64,000 bases of DNA, taken from positions 6,758,001 to 6,822,000 of the forward strand of contig NZ_CP109131.1 in the NCBI RefSeq assembly GCF_035917995.1, read 5' to 3'. Each line of letters begins with the position of its first letter. Positions within the stretch are counted from its first letter, which is position 1. Positions 1 through 9,680 of the stretch are shown one piece after another. Under the pieces are notes generated by a model. That model saw nothing but the letters and a program-made list of their open reading frames with translations, made no database searches and was not told the origin of the DNA. The position numbers and the translations under genes were made by a program. The stretch is from Streptosporangium sp. NBC_01755 (lineage in GTDB: Bacteria; Actinomycetota; Actinomycetes; Streptosporangiales; Streptosporangiaceae).

Positions 1-2
1 AC

Positions 3-50
3 GTGGTGCGGGCCGGGCACAGCGGGGCCGTCGCCGTCTGGGCGAACTGA
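3..50 (+). CDS. C-terminal end of an unidentified upstream gene (partial)
   Basis: A reading frame enters from the left edge and stops at a TGA at 48-50. The last fifteen residues read [15 protein letters not shown]. The GHSGAVAVW segment resembles the end of a WD40-type beta-propeller blade, but fifteen residues cannot establish a family. It lies 31 bases upstream of rarA on the same strand. It could also be chance open frame. Confidence 0.3.
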   Translation: MVRAGHSGAVAVWAN

Positions 51-81
51 GGCGTGGCCGGGCGGCGGTACTGTCTCAGGA

Positions 82-1392
82 GTGGACAGCCTGTTCGATT
101 CGGCGGCGGAGGAGGCCCATCGCGGCCAGGAGCCCCTGGCGGTGCGGATGCGCCCCAGGAGCCTGGACGAGGTGATCGGCCAGCGGCACCTGCTGGGCCC
201 CGGCACGCCGCTGCGCCGCCTCGTCGAGGCCGAGGCGCCGATGTCGCTCTTCCTCTGGGGCCCGCCGGGCACCGGCAAGACCACTCTCGCCTACGTGGTG
301 GCGGGCGTCACCAAACGCCGCTTCGTGGAGGTCTCCGCGGTGTCGGCGGGGGTCAAGGAGGTCCGCGCGGCCATCGAGCAGGCCCGGCGCGAGCTGGGCA
401 TGTCCGGCCGCCAGACCGTCCTGTTCGTCGACGAGGTGCACCGTTTCAACAAGGCGCAGCAGGACGCCCTGCTGCCCGCCGTGGAGAACCGCTGGGTCAC
501 CTTCATCGGCGCCACCACGGAGAACCCCTTCTTCTCCGTCATCTCGCCCCTGCTGTCGCGCTCACTGCTGCTGACCCTGGAGTCGCTGTCGGAGGACGAC
601 ATCCGGGTGGTGCTGGAGCGCGCCGTCACCGACCCGCGTGGCCTGGACGGGAAGACGCGGCTGGCGCCCGAGGCCGCCGAGCACCTGGTGCGGCTGGCCG
701 GCGGCGACGCCCGCAGGTCGCTCACCTACCTGGAGGCCGCCGCGCTGATCACCGACGGCGAGGTCACCGTCGAGGTGGTGGAGCGGGCGGTGGACAAGGC
801 GGCCGTACGCTACGACCGCCAGGGTGACCAGCACTACGACGTGATCAGCGGTTTCATCAAGAGCATGCGGGGTTCCGACGCCGACGCGGCGCTGCACTAC
901 CTCGCCCGGATGGTCGAGGCGGGCGAGGACCCCAGGTTCATCGCCCGCAGGGTCGTCATCTTCGCCTCCGAGGACGTCGGCATGGCCGATCCCACCTGCC
1001 TGCAGGTCGCGGTGGCCGCGGCCCAGGCGGTGGAGTTCATCGGCCTGCCCGAGGGGCGGCTCAACCTGGCCCAGGCGGTCATCCACTGCGCGCTGGCCCC
1101 CAAGTCCAACGCCGTGATCAACGCCATCGGCGCGGCCTCCGAGGACGTGCGGCGCGGCAACATCGGCCACGTCCCCGACCACCTGCGCGACGCCCACTAC
1201 GCGGGGGCCAAGAAGCTCGGCCACGGCAAGGGTTACAAATACCCCCACGACTTCGAGCACGGCCTGGTCCGCCAGGAGTACGCGCCCGAGGAGCTCAGGG
1301 ACCGGCGCTACTACCGGCCCACCCGGCACGGCGCCGAGGCGGGCTTCGCCGAACGCTGGTCCAGGATCCGCACCTTCCTGCGCGGAGAGTGA
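82..1392 (+). CDS. rarA: Replication-associated recombination protein A (RarA/MgsA AAA+ ATPase)
   Basis: A clamp-loader-like AAA+ ATPase that acts at stalled replication forks. The 436-residue product is the usual family length. Walker A (GPPGTGKTT) is near residue 60 and Walker B (LFVDEVHRF) near 115, followed by a sensor segment GATTENPFF. The C-terminal tetramerisation region includes [10 protein letters not shown] and ends with the GYKYPHDF segment typical of the family. The GTG start gives [11 protein letters not shown], which fits the DLFxxAAEE opening of homologues, although AGG lies very close to the start codon. Identification is secure. The exact start is slightly less so. Confidence 0.95.
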   Translation: MDSLFDSAAEEAHRGQEPLAVRMRPRSLDEVIGQRHLLGPGTPLRRLVEAEAPMSLFLWGPPGTGKTTLAYVVAGVTKRRFVEVSAVSAGVKEVRAAIEQARRELGMSGRQTVLFVDEVHRFNKAQQDALLPAVENRWVTFIGATTENPFFSVISPLLSRSLLLTLESLSEDDIRVVLERAVTDPRGLDGKTRLAPEAAEHLVRLAGGDARRSLTYLEAAALITDGEVTVEVVERAVDKAAVRYDRQGDQHYDVISGFIKSMRGSDADAALHYLARMVEAGEDPRFIARRVVIFASEDVGMADPTCLQVAVAAAQAVEFIGLPEGRLNLAQAVIHCALAPKSNAVINAIGAASEDVRRGNIGHVPDHLRDAHYAGAKKLGHGKGYKYPHDFEHGLVRQEYAPEELRDRRYYRPTRHGAEAGFAERWSRIRTFLRGE

Positions 1393-1672
1393 CCCGCCGT
1401 AGCCCCTCGCGGACGGTCGTCGCGTACGAGCTCGCACGTCGTCCCGCTCCCGCCGCGCGGCTTCACCCATACGGCGCGGAGGGCGGGCCGGGCACGCAGG
1501 CACCGTGAATCCCGGCTCCCGGGACGCGGGCACCCCCGGGAAGACCCGGTCCGGCCCGAAGGCATGCGCCGACGGCGCGCGGTAAGTGAGGATGAGTGAT
1601 ATCGGGCACGATAGGGTCTTGCCAATCCACCCGACCACGGCCGGGGTCACCTATGAGGGGACGGGTCCGCAC

Positions 1673-2065
1673 ATGCTTACCGCAGGAGAGGTCGCGGGGC
1701 TGATCGTCGCGATGGCCTGGGCGATCCTGGTCTGTTTCATGGCCGTCGTCATGGTCAGGCTGGCCCGCCTGCTCACCGAGACCACCAAGATGGTCTCCCA
1801 GCTGGGTGACCGCGTCGTGCCGCTGCTGGAGGACGTGTCGGCCGCCGTCGGCGAGACCAACCGCCAGCTGGTCGCCATCGAGGCGATCACCAGGGACGTC
1901 AAGCAGGTCAGCGGGCATGTGGCCAAGGTCAGCGACGTCACCCAGAACCTGGTCACCGGACCGCTGATCAAGGTCGCGGCCCTCACCCACGGCGTCCGCC
2001 GGGCGGTGGGCGCCCGGCGGCGCGCCAGGCCGGCCGCGCAGGCGCTGGACGGGCGGCGACGGTGA
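1673..2065 (+). CDS. DUF948-family membrane-anchored protein
   Basis: A 130-residue protein with one N-terminal membrane segment (about residues 5-27, GLIVAMAWAILVCFMAVVMV), followed by a long amphipathic helix rich in V, T and Q and then a basic tail. This is the architecture of DUF948 proteins, which are of unknown function. The ATG at 1673 was chosen because it places the membrane helix at the N-terminus and has an AGGGG 12 bases upstream. A longer in-frame start at 1586 would add 29 residues lacking family features. Its stop overlaps the next gene by four bases (GTGA), so the two are probably translationally coupled in the run leading to alaS. Confidence 0.8.
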   Translation: MLTAGEVAGLIVAMAWAILVCFMAVVMVRLARLLTETTKMVSQLGDRVVPLLEDVSAAVGETNRQLVAIEAITRDVKQVSGHVAKVSDVTQNLVTGPLIKVAALTHGVRRAVGARRRARPAAQALDGRRR

Positions 2066-2316
2066 TCCGCAGGCTGTTCTACATGGGCCTGGGCGCGTTC
2101 GGCACGCTGTGGGTCATGCGTAAGCTTCAGGCACTGCACCCGAACCACCTGGCCCGCCGGGCCGTACGCAACGCGGGCGGGGTCCTGGAGCAGGCGCGAG
2201 ATCTCGCCGAGGACGCCCTGCGGGGTGCGGCCGAGCGGGAAACCGAGTTGCGATCCAGGTTCGGGCTCGACACTGTGGAAAACCCCTATCACTCCAACGT
2301 AAAGGATGGCCGCTGA
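2062..2316 (+). CDS. Small conserved actinobacterial protein (DUF6167-like)
   Basis: An 84-residue protein with an N-terminal hydrophobic stretch ([15 protein letters not shown], about residues 5-19) and a basic, helical remainder. Small proteins of this kind sit between the DUF948 gene and alaS in many actinomycetes, and the family is of unknown function. It starts at a GTG overlapping the stop of the DUF948 gene and ends one base before the alaS start. Family assignment rests on position and overall look, so it is moderate. That this is a real gene is supported by coupling on both sides. Confidence 0.75.
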   Translation: MIRRLFYMGLGAFGTLWVMRKLQALHPNHLARRAVRNAGGVLEQARDLAEDALRGAAERETELRSRFGLDTVENPYHSNVKDGR

Positions 2317-2317
2317 C

Positions 2318-4990
2318 ATGGAGTCGGCAGAGATCGCCCGCCGCTTCCTGCGCTTCTTCGAGGAGCGTGGGCACACCGTCGTGCCCTCGGCCAGCCTCAT
2401 CGCCGAGGACCCGACGCTACTTCTGGTGAACGCGGGCATGGTGCCCTTCAAGCCCTACTTCCTGGGCCAGCAGAAGCCGCCCTACAAGCGGGCCACCAGC
2501 GCGCAGAAGGTCGTCAGGACCCTCGACATCGACGAGGTCGGCAAGACGACCAGGCACGCCAGCTTCTTCCAGATGCTCGGCAACTTCTCCTTCGGCGACT
2601 ACTTCAAGGAGCAGGCGATCCCGTTCGCCTGGGAGTTGCTGACCAGGCCCGAGTCCGAGGGCGGGTTCGGCTTCCCCGAGGACCGCCTCTGGGTCACCGT
2701 CTACCTCGACGACGACGAGGCCGCCGACATCTGGCACAGGAAGGCCGGAGTGCCGCTGGAGCGCATCCAGCGCCGCGACCTGGCGGACAACTACTGGCAC
2801 ATGGGCGTGCCGGGCCCCGGTGGGCCGTGCAGCGAGATCTACTATGACCGCGGTGCCGAGTACGGGCGCGAGGGCGGCCCGGTCGTCGACGAGAACCGCT
2901 ACCTGGAGGTGTGGAACAACGTCTTCATGCAGTACCAGCTCGGCGCGGTCCGCAGCAAGATCGACTTCGACATCGTCGGTGAGCTGCCGGCCAAGAGCGT
3001 CGACACGGGTATGGGCCTGGAGCGCATGGCGGCGATCCTGCAGGGCGTCGACAACATCTACGAGATCGACACCACGTACAAGATCCTTGACCGGGCCGCG
3101 GAGCTCACCAAGACGCGTTACGGCCGTGACGAGCGCGCCGACGTCTCGCTGCGGGTCGTCGCCGACCACGTCAGGACCGGCGTGATGCTCGTGGCCGACG
3201 GAGTGCTGCCCTCCAACGAGGGCCGGGGCTACGTGCTCCGCCGCATCCTGCGCCGCGCCATCCGTAACCTTCGCCTGCTCGGCGCGGGCGAGGAGCGCTA
3301 CATGCACGAGCTCACCGCGGTGACCGTCGATGTCATGGGCGAGCAGTACGCGGAGCTCAAGGCCGACGCCCCGCAGATCCACGGGGTCATCGACGCGGAG
3401 GAGGGGTCCTTCCTCGGCACCCTCCGCACCGGCACCGCGATCTTCGATGTGGCGGCCGAGGAGACCAAGCGCAAGGGGCGGGGCACGCTCGCGGCCGACC
3501 AGGCCTTCCAGCTCCACGACACCTACGGCTTCCCGATCGACCTGACCCTGGAGATGGCCTCCGAGCAGGGGCTGCAGGTCGACGAGGAGGGCTTCCGCCG
3601 TCTGATGAAGGAGCAGCGCGACAGGGCCAAGGCCGACGCCGCCTCCAAGAAGACCGGCAACGCCGACATCTCGATCTTCGGGCGGATCCTGGAGAAGACC
3701 GGCAAGGTCGAGTTCCTCGGCTACGACCACGTGACGGCCGAGGCCGAGGTCGTCGGTCTCCTCGTCGACGGTGCCTCCGTCGCCGCGGCGGGTGCCGGCG
3801 CGACGGTCGAGGTCGTGCTGGGTCGAACCCCGTTCTACGCCGAGGGCGGCGGCCAGCTCTCCGACCAGGGCCTCATCCGCACCGGCGGGGCCGAGGTGGA
3901 GATCGTGGACGTGCAGTCCCCGGTCGCCGGCGTCGTCATGCACCGGGGCAAGGTCCGCACCGGGGAGATCCGGGTGGGCGAGACGGCCCAGGCCGAGATC
4001 GACGTCGAGCGGCGCCGGGCCATCTCCCGCAGCCACACCGCCACCCACCTGGTGCACCGGGGCTTCCGCAACGCGCTGGGCGAGACCGCGGCGCAGGCCG
4101 GTTCCGAGAACTCGCCGGGCCGCTTCCGCTTCGACTTCACCGCCGCGGGCGCCGTGTCGCCCACCGTGTTGCGCGATGTCGAGGACGAGGTCAACGCCGT
4201 CCTGATCAACGACCTGCGGGTCAACGCCTTCCACACCTCCCAGGCCGAAGCCCGCGCGATGGGCGCTCTGGCCCTGTTCGGCGAGAAGTACGGCGACACC
4301 GTCCGCATCGTCGAGGTCGGTGAGTACTCCCGCGAGCTCTGCGGTGGCACCCACGTCGCCAGTTCCGGGCAGCTGGGTCTTGTCAAGGTGCTGGGCGAGG
4401 CCTCGATCGGTGCGGGCGTGCGCCGCGTGGAGGCCCTGGTCGGCCTCGACGCGTTCCGCTTCCTGGCCAGGGAGAGCGTGCTCGTCGCCCAGCTGTCGGA
4501 GCAGCTCAAGGCCCGCAGGGAGGAGTTGCCCGAGCGCATCGAGGGCATCGTCACCCGGCTGCGCTCCGCGGAGAAGGAGCTGGCCGGGCTGCGCTCGGCC
4601 CAGGCGCTCGCCGGTGCGGGCGAGATGGCGGGGAATGCCCGTGATCTGCATGGAGTCTCCGTTGTGACGCACCGTGCGCCTGATGGCACCTCCCCTGATG
4701 ATCTGCGTAAACTCGCACTCGAGGTGCGCGGCCGGTTCCCGAGCGAGCGCGCCGCGGTCGTCGTCGTCGCCGGTGTCCCCAATGACCGGCCGGTCGTCGT
4801 GGCCGCTGTCAACGAGGTGGGACGCGACCGTGGCCTGAAGGCGGGCCGCCTGGTCGGCGTCGCCGCGAAGGCACTCGGAGGTGGTGGTGGCGGCAAGGAC
4901 GATGTCGCTCAGGGAGGCGGTGTGCGTCCCGAGGCGATCGACGAGGCGCTCGCGGCCGTCGAGCAGGCGATCACGCAGACGCTCACCTGA
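2318..4990 (+). CDS. alaS: Alanyl-tRNA synthetase
   Basis: Charges tRNA-Ala with alanine and hydrolyses mischarged Ser/Gly-tRNA-Ala. The 890-residue product has the class II catalytic core at the N-terminus ([11 protein letters not shown], then [10 protein letters not shown]), the tRNA-recognition domain, the editing domain with its zinc ligands HTATH (about residue 570) and CGGTH (about residue 675), and the C-terminal DHHA1-like region ending in a [15 protein letters not shown] loop. The ATG at 2318 ([10 protein letters not shown]) matches the usual actinobacterial start and has AAAGGA at a sensible distance. An in-frame ATG at 2306 would overlap the upstream gene and sit directly on that ribosome site. 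Confidence 0.98.
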   Translation: MESAEIARRFLRFFEERGHTVVPSASLIAEDPTLLLVNAGMVPFKPYFLGQQKPPYKRATSAQKVVRTLDIDEVGKTTRHASFFQMLGNFSFGDYFKEQAIPFAWELLTRPESEGGFGFPEDRLWVTVYLDDDEAADIWHRKAGVPLERIQRRDLADNYWHMGVPGPGGPCSEIYYDRGAEYGREGGPVVDENRYLEVWNNVFMQYQLGAVRSKIDFDIVGELPAKSVDTGMGLERMAAILQGVDNIYEIDTTYKILDRAAELTKTRYGRDERADVSLRVVADHVRTGVMLVADGVLPSNEGRGYVLRRILRRAIRNLRLLGAGEERYMHELTAVTVDVMGEQYAELKADAPQIHGVIDAEEGSFLGTLRTGTAIFDVAAEETKRKGRGTLAADQAFQLHDTYGFPIDLTLEMASEQGLQVDEEGFRRLMKEQRDRAKADAASKKTGNADISIFGRILEKTGKVEFLGYDHVTAEAEVVGLLVDGASVAAAGAGATVEVVLGRTPFYAEGGGQLSDQGLIRTGGAEVEIVDVQSPVAGVVMHRGKVRTGEIRVGETAQAEIDVERRRAISRSHTATHLVHRGFRNALGETAAQAGSENSPGRFRFDFTAAGAVSPTVLRDVEDEVNAVLINDLRVNAFHTSQAEARAMGALALFGEKYGDTVRIVEVGEYSRELCGGTHVASSGQLGLVKVLGEASIGAGVRRVEALVGLDAFRFLARESVLVAQLSEQLKARREELPERIEGIVTRLRSAEKELAGLRSAQALAGAGEMAGNARDLHGVSVVTHRAPDGTSPDDLRKLALEVRGRFPSERAAVVVVAGVPNDRPVVVAAVNEVGRDRGLKAGRLVGVAAKALGGGGGGKDDVAQGGGVRPEAIDEALAAVEQAITQTLT

Positions 4991-5039
4991 TGAGGGACGA
5001 CACTCTCGCGCCGGGTCCGGTATGAGGGTGGAGACAGGG

Positions 5040-5552
5040 ATGATGAGAAACGGCATTCGGCTGGGCGTCGATGTCGGCTCGGTCCGTATCGGCGTGGCCA
5101 GAAGCGACCCCTCGGGGGTGCTGGCCACGCCGGTGGAGACCGTCCGGCGCGGCAAGGGCGACCTCGACCGGCTCGCGGAGATCGCGGCCGAGTACGAGGT
5201 CGTCGAGGTGGTGGTCGGCCTGCCGACCTCGCTCTCCGGGCGTGAGGGGCAGGCGGCGGTCGTCGCCCGGGACTTCGCGAACCGGATCTCACTGCGGCTG
5301 GCGCCCGTTCCGGTGCGGCTGTTCGACGAGCGGTTGACCACCGTCACCGCCCAGCAGGGACTGCGGGCCAGCGGGGTGAAAGCGAAGAACCAGCGCGGAG
5401 TGGTGGACCAGGCTGCCGCCATCGTGCTGCTCCAGGCGGCGCTGGACGCCGAACGCGCCACCGGCAGACCTCCCGGCAGCCCCGTTGAGCCACCAGGCGA
5501 AAGGCCCGGTGAGAGGCCCACCGAGCGGCCGGGCGGCGGGACCGTTCGGTGA
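5040..5552 (+). CDS. ruvX: Putative pre-16S rRNA nuclease / Holliday junction resolvase-like YqgF
   Basis: RNase H-fold nuclease of the YqgF/RuvX family, implicated in pre-16S rRNA 5' end maturation. The 170-residue product shows the first catalytic Asp in [10 protein letters not shown] (about residue 10), the [10 protein letters not shown] strand, FDERLTTV, and the last acidic motif in [12 protein letters not shown]. The C-terminal 25 residues are a Pro/Glu/Arg-rich disordered tail ([12 protein letters not shown]) unlike the compact end of most homologues. Start 5040 has GTGGAG six bases upstream, and alternatives in frame are 5022 and 5043. alaS followed by ruvX and mltG is a common actinobacterial order. 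Confidence 0.93.
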   Translation: MMRNGIRLGVDVGSVRIGVARSDPSGVLATPVETVRRGKGDLDRLAEIAAEYEVVEVVVGLPTSLSGREGQAAVVARDFANRISLRLAPVPVRLFDERLTTVTAQQGLRASGVKAKNQRGVVDQAAAIVLLQAALDAERATGRPPGSPVEPPGERPGERPTERPGGGTVR

Positions 5553-5568
5553 GCCGCCTGCGGCCGGG

Positions 5569-5784
5569 GTGTCGGCGCTCGCCGTTCGCAGACCTGGCCT
5601 GCCTCTCGGACCCATCGCGAACCCCGGGGAGCAGGCGTTGATCGCGGCGCTTCGGCCAGATCAAGGTGGTTGGTTCTGGTTTGTAACCATCGATCCGGAG
5701 CATAGAATCACGAAATTCACTGACAAAGAGAGTGGGTTTGTGAAATACCGGGAAGAGCTGAACAGATACCTCGGGAAGCGTTGA
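5569..5784 (+). pseudogene. Stray C-terminal fragment of an mltG-like gene
   Basis: The frame reads GLPLGPIANPGEQAL, then GGWFWFVT, ITKF and a basic end. This aligns along its whole length with the last 65 residues of the intact MltG encoded just downstream (GLPPGPIANPGDDAI, WVWFVTT, ITKF). The catalytic-domain region that should precede it is missing: upstream lies the ruvX 3' end in another frame. The only nearby start in frame is a GTG at 5569 without a clear ribosome site. The 5650-5780 stretch is visibly richer in A and T than its neighbours. Best read as the relic of a lost mltG paralogue. A short expressed peptide cannot be excluded. Confidence 0.7.
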
Positions 5785-5789
5785 TGTCC

Positions 5790-5812
5790 GGCGGAACACC
5801 CCCCGTTCCGCC
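5790..5812 (+). terminator. Hairpin after the mltG fragment
   Basis: GGCGGAAC (5790-5797) pairs perfectly with GTTCCGCC (5805-5812) across a C-rich loop, six bases after the fragment's stop. There is no U-tract, so terminator function is uncertain. Confidence 0.4.
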
Positions 5813-5947
5813 GCATGCGGCGACCCATACCCGCGGACCAGACGACGACTCCCGGAGCACCGGGACGTCTGGCCGGGTGCTTTCCTTCGGTTTGGCACAC
5901 CCGCTTGACGCCAGGCCGTCCCTAGCGGGAGATTGGCCGGGGCCTCT

Positions 5948-7123
5948 ATGAACGATCTCGATATGGACTTTCTGGTCGGCTCCGACGACGAAGGTCGGCC
6001 GGGCCGAGGATCTCGCGCGTCCTCGGGGCGCGACTCCGGCGGCCGGCGTGGCCGGCGCAGGAAGCGCCGCCGCAACCGGGGCGGTTTCCTCGCCCCCATG
6101 CTCGCGATCATCGTCCTGATCGGCGGTGTCGGCGCCGCCGGCTTCTACGGCTACACCTGGGTCCGCGACGTGATGACCCCGGACGACTACACCGGCCTGG
6201 GGTCCGGCGAGGTCGTCGTGGAGATCAAGGACGGCCAGAACGCCTCCGACGTGGCCCAGACCCTGCAGGAGCAGGGCGTGGTGAAGAGCGTCAATGCCTT
6301 CGTCAACGCCGTCGCCCAGGCGGGCAAGAGCTCCTCCCTGCAGCCCGGCGAATACACCATGCGCAAGCAGATGGCGGCCGCGGAGGCCGTCAAGCTTCTC
6401 GATCCGGGAAAGCGGCTGCTGGAGAGGGTCACCCTCAAGGAGGGGCTGCGCCTGAGCGACACCCTCAAGCAACTCGCCGAGAAGACCGGCAAGCCGCTCA
6501 GGGAGTTCCAGCAGGCGGCCAGGAACGGCCGGAAGCTCGGCCTGCCGTCCTATGCCAGGGGCAAGCTGGAGGGTTACGCCTTCCCGGCCACCTACGAGAT
6601 CAGGCCCAAGATGACGCCCTCCGAGATCCTGGTCGCGATGGTCGACCGCTTCACCCAGACGGCGGAGAAGGACGACCTGCAGGGTAAGGCCAAGGAACTC
6701 GGGCACACTCCGCACGAGATCATGACGATTGCCAGCATCGTCCAGGCCGAGTCCGGTACAAAAGATGACATGGGCAAGGTGGCCCGGGTCATCTACAACC
6801 GGCTCGACGGCAATCCCCGCCGCAAGCTGGAGATGGACAGCACGGTGATGTACGGGCTGAACAAGTACGGCATCGAGTCCTCCAACAAGGATCTTGAGAG
6901 CACCTCGCCCTACAACACCTACAGGTTCGAGGGCCTGCCTCCCGGGCCGATCGCCAACCCGGGAGACGACGCCATCCAGGCGGCGCTCAACCCCACCAAG
7001 GGCGACTGGGTCTGGTTCGTGACCACCTGCCCGGCGAAGCAGATCACCAAGTTCGCCTCGACGGAGACGGACTTCTTCGAGCTCAAGGCCGAGTACGAGA
7101 GAAACAAGGGGAACGGATGCTGA
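5948..7123 (+). CDS. mltG: Endolytic murein transglycosylase MltG (YceG-like)
   Basis: A membrane-anchored lytic transglycosylase that cleaves nascent peptidoglycan strands and sets glycan chain length. The 391-residue product has an acidic then Arg-rich cytoplasmic N-terminus, one membrane helix (about residues 48-68), a LysM-like part (VVVEIKDGQNASDV), and the catalytic domain. The catalytic Glu lies in ASIVQAESG (about residue 268) and the conserved GLPPGPIANPG loop near the end. Start 5948 (MNDLDMDFL) was chosen over an upstream TTG at 5933 that sits almost on its own GGGAG. The last seven bases overlap aroE. It is intact, in contrast to the fragment upstream. Confidence 0.93.
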   Translation: MNDLDMDFLVGSDDEGRPGRGSRASSGRDSGGRRGRRRKRRRNRGGFLAPMLAIIVLIGGVGAAGFYGYTWVRDVMTPDDYTGLGSGEVVVEIKDGQNASDVAQTLQEQGVVKSVNAFVNAVAQAGKSSSLQPGEYTMRKQMAAAEAVKLLDPGKRLLERVTLKEGLRLSDTLKQLAEKTGKPLREFQQAARNGRKLGLPSYARGKLEGYAFPATYEIRPKMTPSEILVAMVDRFTQTAEKDDLQGKAKELGHTPHEIMTIASIVQAESGTKDDMGKVARVIYNRLDGNPRRKLEMDSTVMYGLNKYGIESSNKDLESTSPYNTYRFEGLPPGPIANPGDDAIQAALNPTKGDWVWFVTTCPAKQITKFASTETDFFELKAEYERNKGNGC

Positions 7124-7944
7124 GGGCGGCGGTCCTGGGGTCACCGATCGTCCATTCGCTCTCCCCGTACCTGCACCGTGCCGCCTACGAGGGTATGGGC
7201 CTGCACGACTGGCGGTACGAGGCGATCGAGTGCGACGAGGCAGGGCTCCCCGGCCTCGTCGACGGGCTGGACGCCGACTGGGTGGGGCTCTCGCTCACCA
7301 TGCCGCTCAAGCGGGCCGTGCTGCCGCTGCTCGACACCGTCTCGGACCTCGCACTCCAGGTGGGCGGGGCCAACACGGTGATCCTGCGCGACGGCGCCCG
7401 GCACGGCGACAACACCGACGTGTACGGCATCGTCCAGGCGCTCGCGGAGGCGGGCGTGACCACGCCCGCCTCCGCGACCGTCCTCGGCGGGGGCGCGACG
7501 GCGTCCTCCGCGCTGGCCGCCCTGCGCGAGCTGGGCCTGGGCGAGGCCACCCTCGTGGTCCGTGACCCGTCCAGGGCGGCGGAGACCGTCGAGGCCGCCG
7601 AGCGGCTGGACATGAGCCTGGCGGTGCAGACCTTCGACAAGCTCGACATCGCGCTGGAGGTCGACCTGGTCGTCTCGACCCTGCCCTCCGGTGCGGCCGA
7701 CGGCTTCACCGAGTCGCTGGCGGACGTGCCGGCGCTCTTCGACGTGGTCTACGCGCCCTGGCCCACCCGGCCGGCGGCGGCCGTGGCCGCGCGGGGCGGG
7801 ATCGTCGTCGGTGGCCTCCCGATGCTCCTGCACCAGGCGGTCCGGCAGGTCGAGATGATGACCGGCCGTGCGGACGTGCCGGTGGAGGCGATGCGTGAGG
7901 CGGGGAAGGCCGAGATCGTCAGGCGTGCCGCCTCGACGGAGTGA
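7117..7944 (+). CDS. aroE: Shikimate dehydrogenase
   Basis: NADP-dependent reduction of 3-dehydroshikimate to shikimate in the aromatic amino acid pathway. The 275-residue product has the substrate loop GSPIVHSLSPYLH at the N-terminus, the catalytic Lys in LTMPLK (about residue 66), the substrate Asn/Asp in GANTV and GDNTD, and a nucleotide-binding VLGGGATASS near residue 126. The ATG overlaps the 3' end of mltG (ATGCTGA), indicating translational coupling. The mltG-aroE pairing is common in actinobacteria. Confidence 0.95.
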   Translation: MLRAAVLGSPIVHSLSPYLHRAAYEGMGLHDWRYEAIECDEAGLPGLVDGLDADWVGLSLTMPLKRAVLPLLDTVSDLALQVGGANTVILRDGARHGDNTDVYGIVQALAEAGVTTPASATVLGGGATASSALAALRELGLGEATLVVRDPSRAAETVEAAERLDMSLAVQTFDKLDIALEVDLVVSTLPSGAADGFTESLADVPALFDVVYAPWPTRPAAAVAARGGIVVGGLPMLLHQAVRQVEMMTGRADVPVEAMREAGKAEIVRRAASTE

Positions 7945-8138
7945 TCGTCTCCGGGGCCGGGATGATTCTGGGTGAGCGTGCTGCTGTGGTAGAGTGACTA
8001 ATCGATCGGTCCGGCGTTCCTGCTGGACGCGCAAGCGGAGGTCATCCTCCCACCTCGTCGGCCGCAAGGCTGACAGGTCAGGATCACACCGGGTAGGTTT
8101 CCGGCGAGCTTAACGGCATAAGCCTTCGAGTTCATGTG

Positions 8139-8163
8139 GCCCCGCATGCGTGACGTGCGGGGC
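8139..8163 (+). promoter_or_regulatory. Leader hairpin upstream of infC (possible attenuator)
   Basis: GCCCCGCA (8139-8146) pairs with TGCGGGGC (8156-8163) around a nine-base loop and is followed by ATTTTG, which resembles an intrinsic terminator. It sits about 110 bases before infC, inside a roughly 330-base gene-free leader. A possible -10 box (TAGAGT) lies at 7990-7995. Leaders with premature terminators controlled by L20 or IF3 are known for infC-rpmI-rplT operons in other bacteria. That this one acts the same way is inference. Confidence 0.5.
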
Positions 8164-8275
8164 ATTTTGCGTTAGGCGCGCCTTCACAGAATGTGTGTTC
8201 TGCGACCTCCCGGCACGATCGAGCATGTTGCGGCCTTTCGTAGGGAGGGCCGCGGATCGCAACCTAGGAGGCCCC

Positions 8276-8929
8276 ATCAGCGCCGAGCCCCGCATCAATG
8301 ACCGCATTCGCGTGCCCGAGGTCCGCCTCGTTGGCCCGAACGGCGAACAGGTGGGCATCGTCTCCATCGGCGATGCCTTGAAGCTGGCTCAAGAAGCCGA
8401 CCTCGACCTGGTCGAGGTCGCGGCAACGGCTCGCCCGCCAGTGTGCAAGCTCATGGACTACGGCAAGTTCAAGTACGAGTCCGCGATGAAGGCACGCGAG
8501 GCGCGCCGTAACCAGGCGTACACCATCATCAAGGAGATCAAACTCCGGCCGAAGATCGACCCGCACGACTACGAGACCAAGAAGGGTCACGTGGTGCGGT
8601 TCCTCAAGGCCGGCGACAAGGTCAAGGTCACCATCATGTTCCGTGGTCGGGAGCAGTCCCGGCCCGAGCTGGGTTTCCGGCTCCTGCAGCGGCTGGCCGA
8701 GGACGTGACGGAGCTCGGCTTCGTCGAGTCCCAGCCCAAGCAGGACGGTCGAAACATGATCATGGTGATCGGCCCGCACAAGAAGAAGGCCGAGGCCAAG
8801 GCCGAGAAGGCGGCGGCCAAGGCGCGGCATGACGAGAACCCCTCGGGTGACAGGTCACCGGCAGCCGACGAGACGCGCGTCAATGACGAGGTGTCCGTCA
8901 ACGGAGCAGTGGCAGCCCCGCAGGAGTAA
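8276..8929 (+). CDS. infC: Translation initiation factor IF-3, probable AUC start
   Basis: Binds the 30S subunit, prevents premature 50S joining and checks the initiation codon. The product (217 residues) begins [16 protein letters not shown], carries the linker and [11 protein letters not shown] segment, and ends with [14 protein letters not shown] plus a charged tail. No ATG or GTG lies at the expected start. Instead a perfect AGGAGG (8266-8271) stands four bases before an ATC at 8276, exactly where homologous proteins begin. IF-3 genes are known to use AUU or AUC so that the factor represses its own translation. In-frame GTG 8150 or ATG 8225 would add sequence unlike the family. It heads the infC-rpmI-rplT operon. 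Confidence 0.93.
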   Translation: MSAEPRINDRIRVPEVRLVGPNGEQVGIVSIGDALKLAQEADLDLVEVAATARPPVCKLMDYGKFKYESAMKAREARRNQAYTIIKEIKLRPKIDPHDYETKKGHVVRFLKAGDKVKVTIMFRGREQSRPELGFRLLQRLAEDVTELGFVESQPKQDGRNMIMVIGPHKKKAEAKAEKAAAKARHDENPSGDRSPAADETRVNDEVSVNGAVAAPQE

Positions 8930-9059
8930 CTCGCATAGCCTGGATCGTCAGGTAGTCGCGATATCACGTCGAGGCCGGGTCCGGTCTCGTAGTCAGGCAT
9001 GCCCTTGACTTGGGTTACCGGCCCGGGACATCGGCACGATCGAGGGAGAGACGGCTGAG

Positions 9060-9254
9060 ATGCCGAAGATGAAGACGCACAGCGGTGCGAAGAAGCGGTT
9101 CAGGCTCACGGGTTCCGGCAAGCTTGTGCGCCGCCGCGCCAACCGTGCGCACTACAACGAGCACAAGCCGTCCACCTTGACGCGTCGTCTCAAGCCCGAG
9201 GTCGTGCTCTCCGACGCCGACTCCAAGAAGATCAAGAAGCTGCTCGCTAAGTAA
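9060..9254 (+). CDS. rpmI: 50S ribosomal protein L35
   Basis: A 64-residue basic protein beginning [14 protein letters not shown], the signature opening of bacterial L35, and rich in Lys and Arg throughout. The length is normal. It lies between infC and rplT in the standard order, with an AGGGAGAG ribosome site upstream. Confidence 0.98.
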   Translation: MPKMKTHSGAKKRFRLTGSGKLVRRRANRAHYNEHKPSTLTRRLKPEVVLSDADSKKIKKLLAK

Positions 9255-9278
9255 CCGCCCCCGGGGAGATAGATACAC

Positions 9279-9662
9279 ATGGCACGCGTGAAGCGGGCGA
9301 TCAACGCCAAGAAGAAGCGCAAGGTCGTTCTCGAACGGGCGAAGGGCTATCGGGGTCAGCGTTCCAGGCTGTACCGCAAGGCCAAGGAGCAGATGCTCCA
9401 CTCGATGACGTACGCCTACCGCGACCGCAAGGACCGCAAGGGCACCTTCCGCCGTCTCTGGATCCAGCGCATCAACGCCGCTGCCCGCCAGAACGGCATC
9501 ACCTACAACAGGCTCATTCAGGGCCTGCGGCTCGCCTCCATCGAGGTCGACCGCAAGATCCTCGCTGACCTCGCGGTCAACGACGCCGCCACGTTCGCGA
9601 CGCTGGTCGAGGCCGCCAAGAAGGCGCTCCCGGCCGACGTGAACGCGCCGGTCGCCGGCTGA
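9279..9662 (+). CDS. rplT: 50S ribosomal protein L20
   Basis: A 127-residue early-assembly 23S-binding protein. It begins [14 protein letters not shown] and contains [18 protein letters not shown] and [19 protein letters not shown], both diagnostic for L20. It starts 25 bases after rpmI behind GGGGAG. In other bacteria L20 represses its own operon through leader RNA. It is the last gene before a strong terminator. Confidence 0.98.
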   Translation: MARVKRAINAKKKRKVVLERAKGYRGQRSRLYRKAKEQMLHSMTYAYRDRKDRKGTFRRLWIQRINAAARQNGITYNRLIQGLRLASIEVDRKILADLAVNDAATFATLVEAAKKALPADVNAPVAG

Positions 9663-9680
9663 GCGAGACACTGACGAACA

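Noticed and set aside
2417-5521. A 1034-codon open frame on the minus strand opposite alaS and ruvX
   Set aside because: Typical high-GC antisense shadow. The plus-strand genes have clear motifs and the shadow is a Leu/Gly/Val/Asp-rich sequence without domains.
5485-5568. Longer start of the mltG fragment at 5485
   Set aside because: The added codons are the ruvX 3' end read in another frame and have no similarity to MltG.
8150-8275. Upstream-extended IF-3 with a GTG start at 8150
   Set aside because: The added 42 residues are Cys/Arg-rich and unlike any IF-3, and the frame crosses the leader hairpin. The AGGAGG points to 8276.
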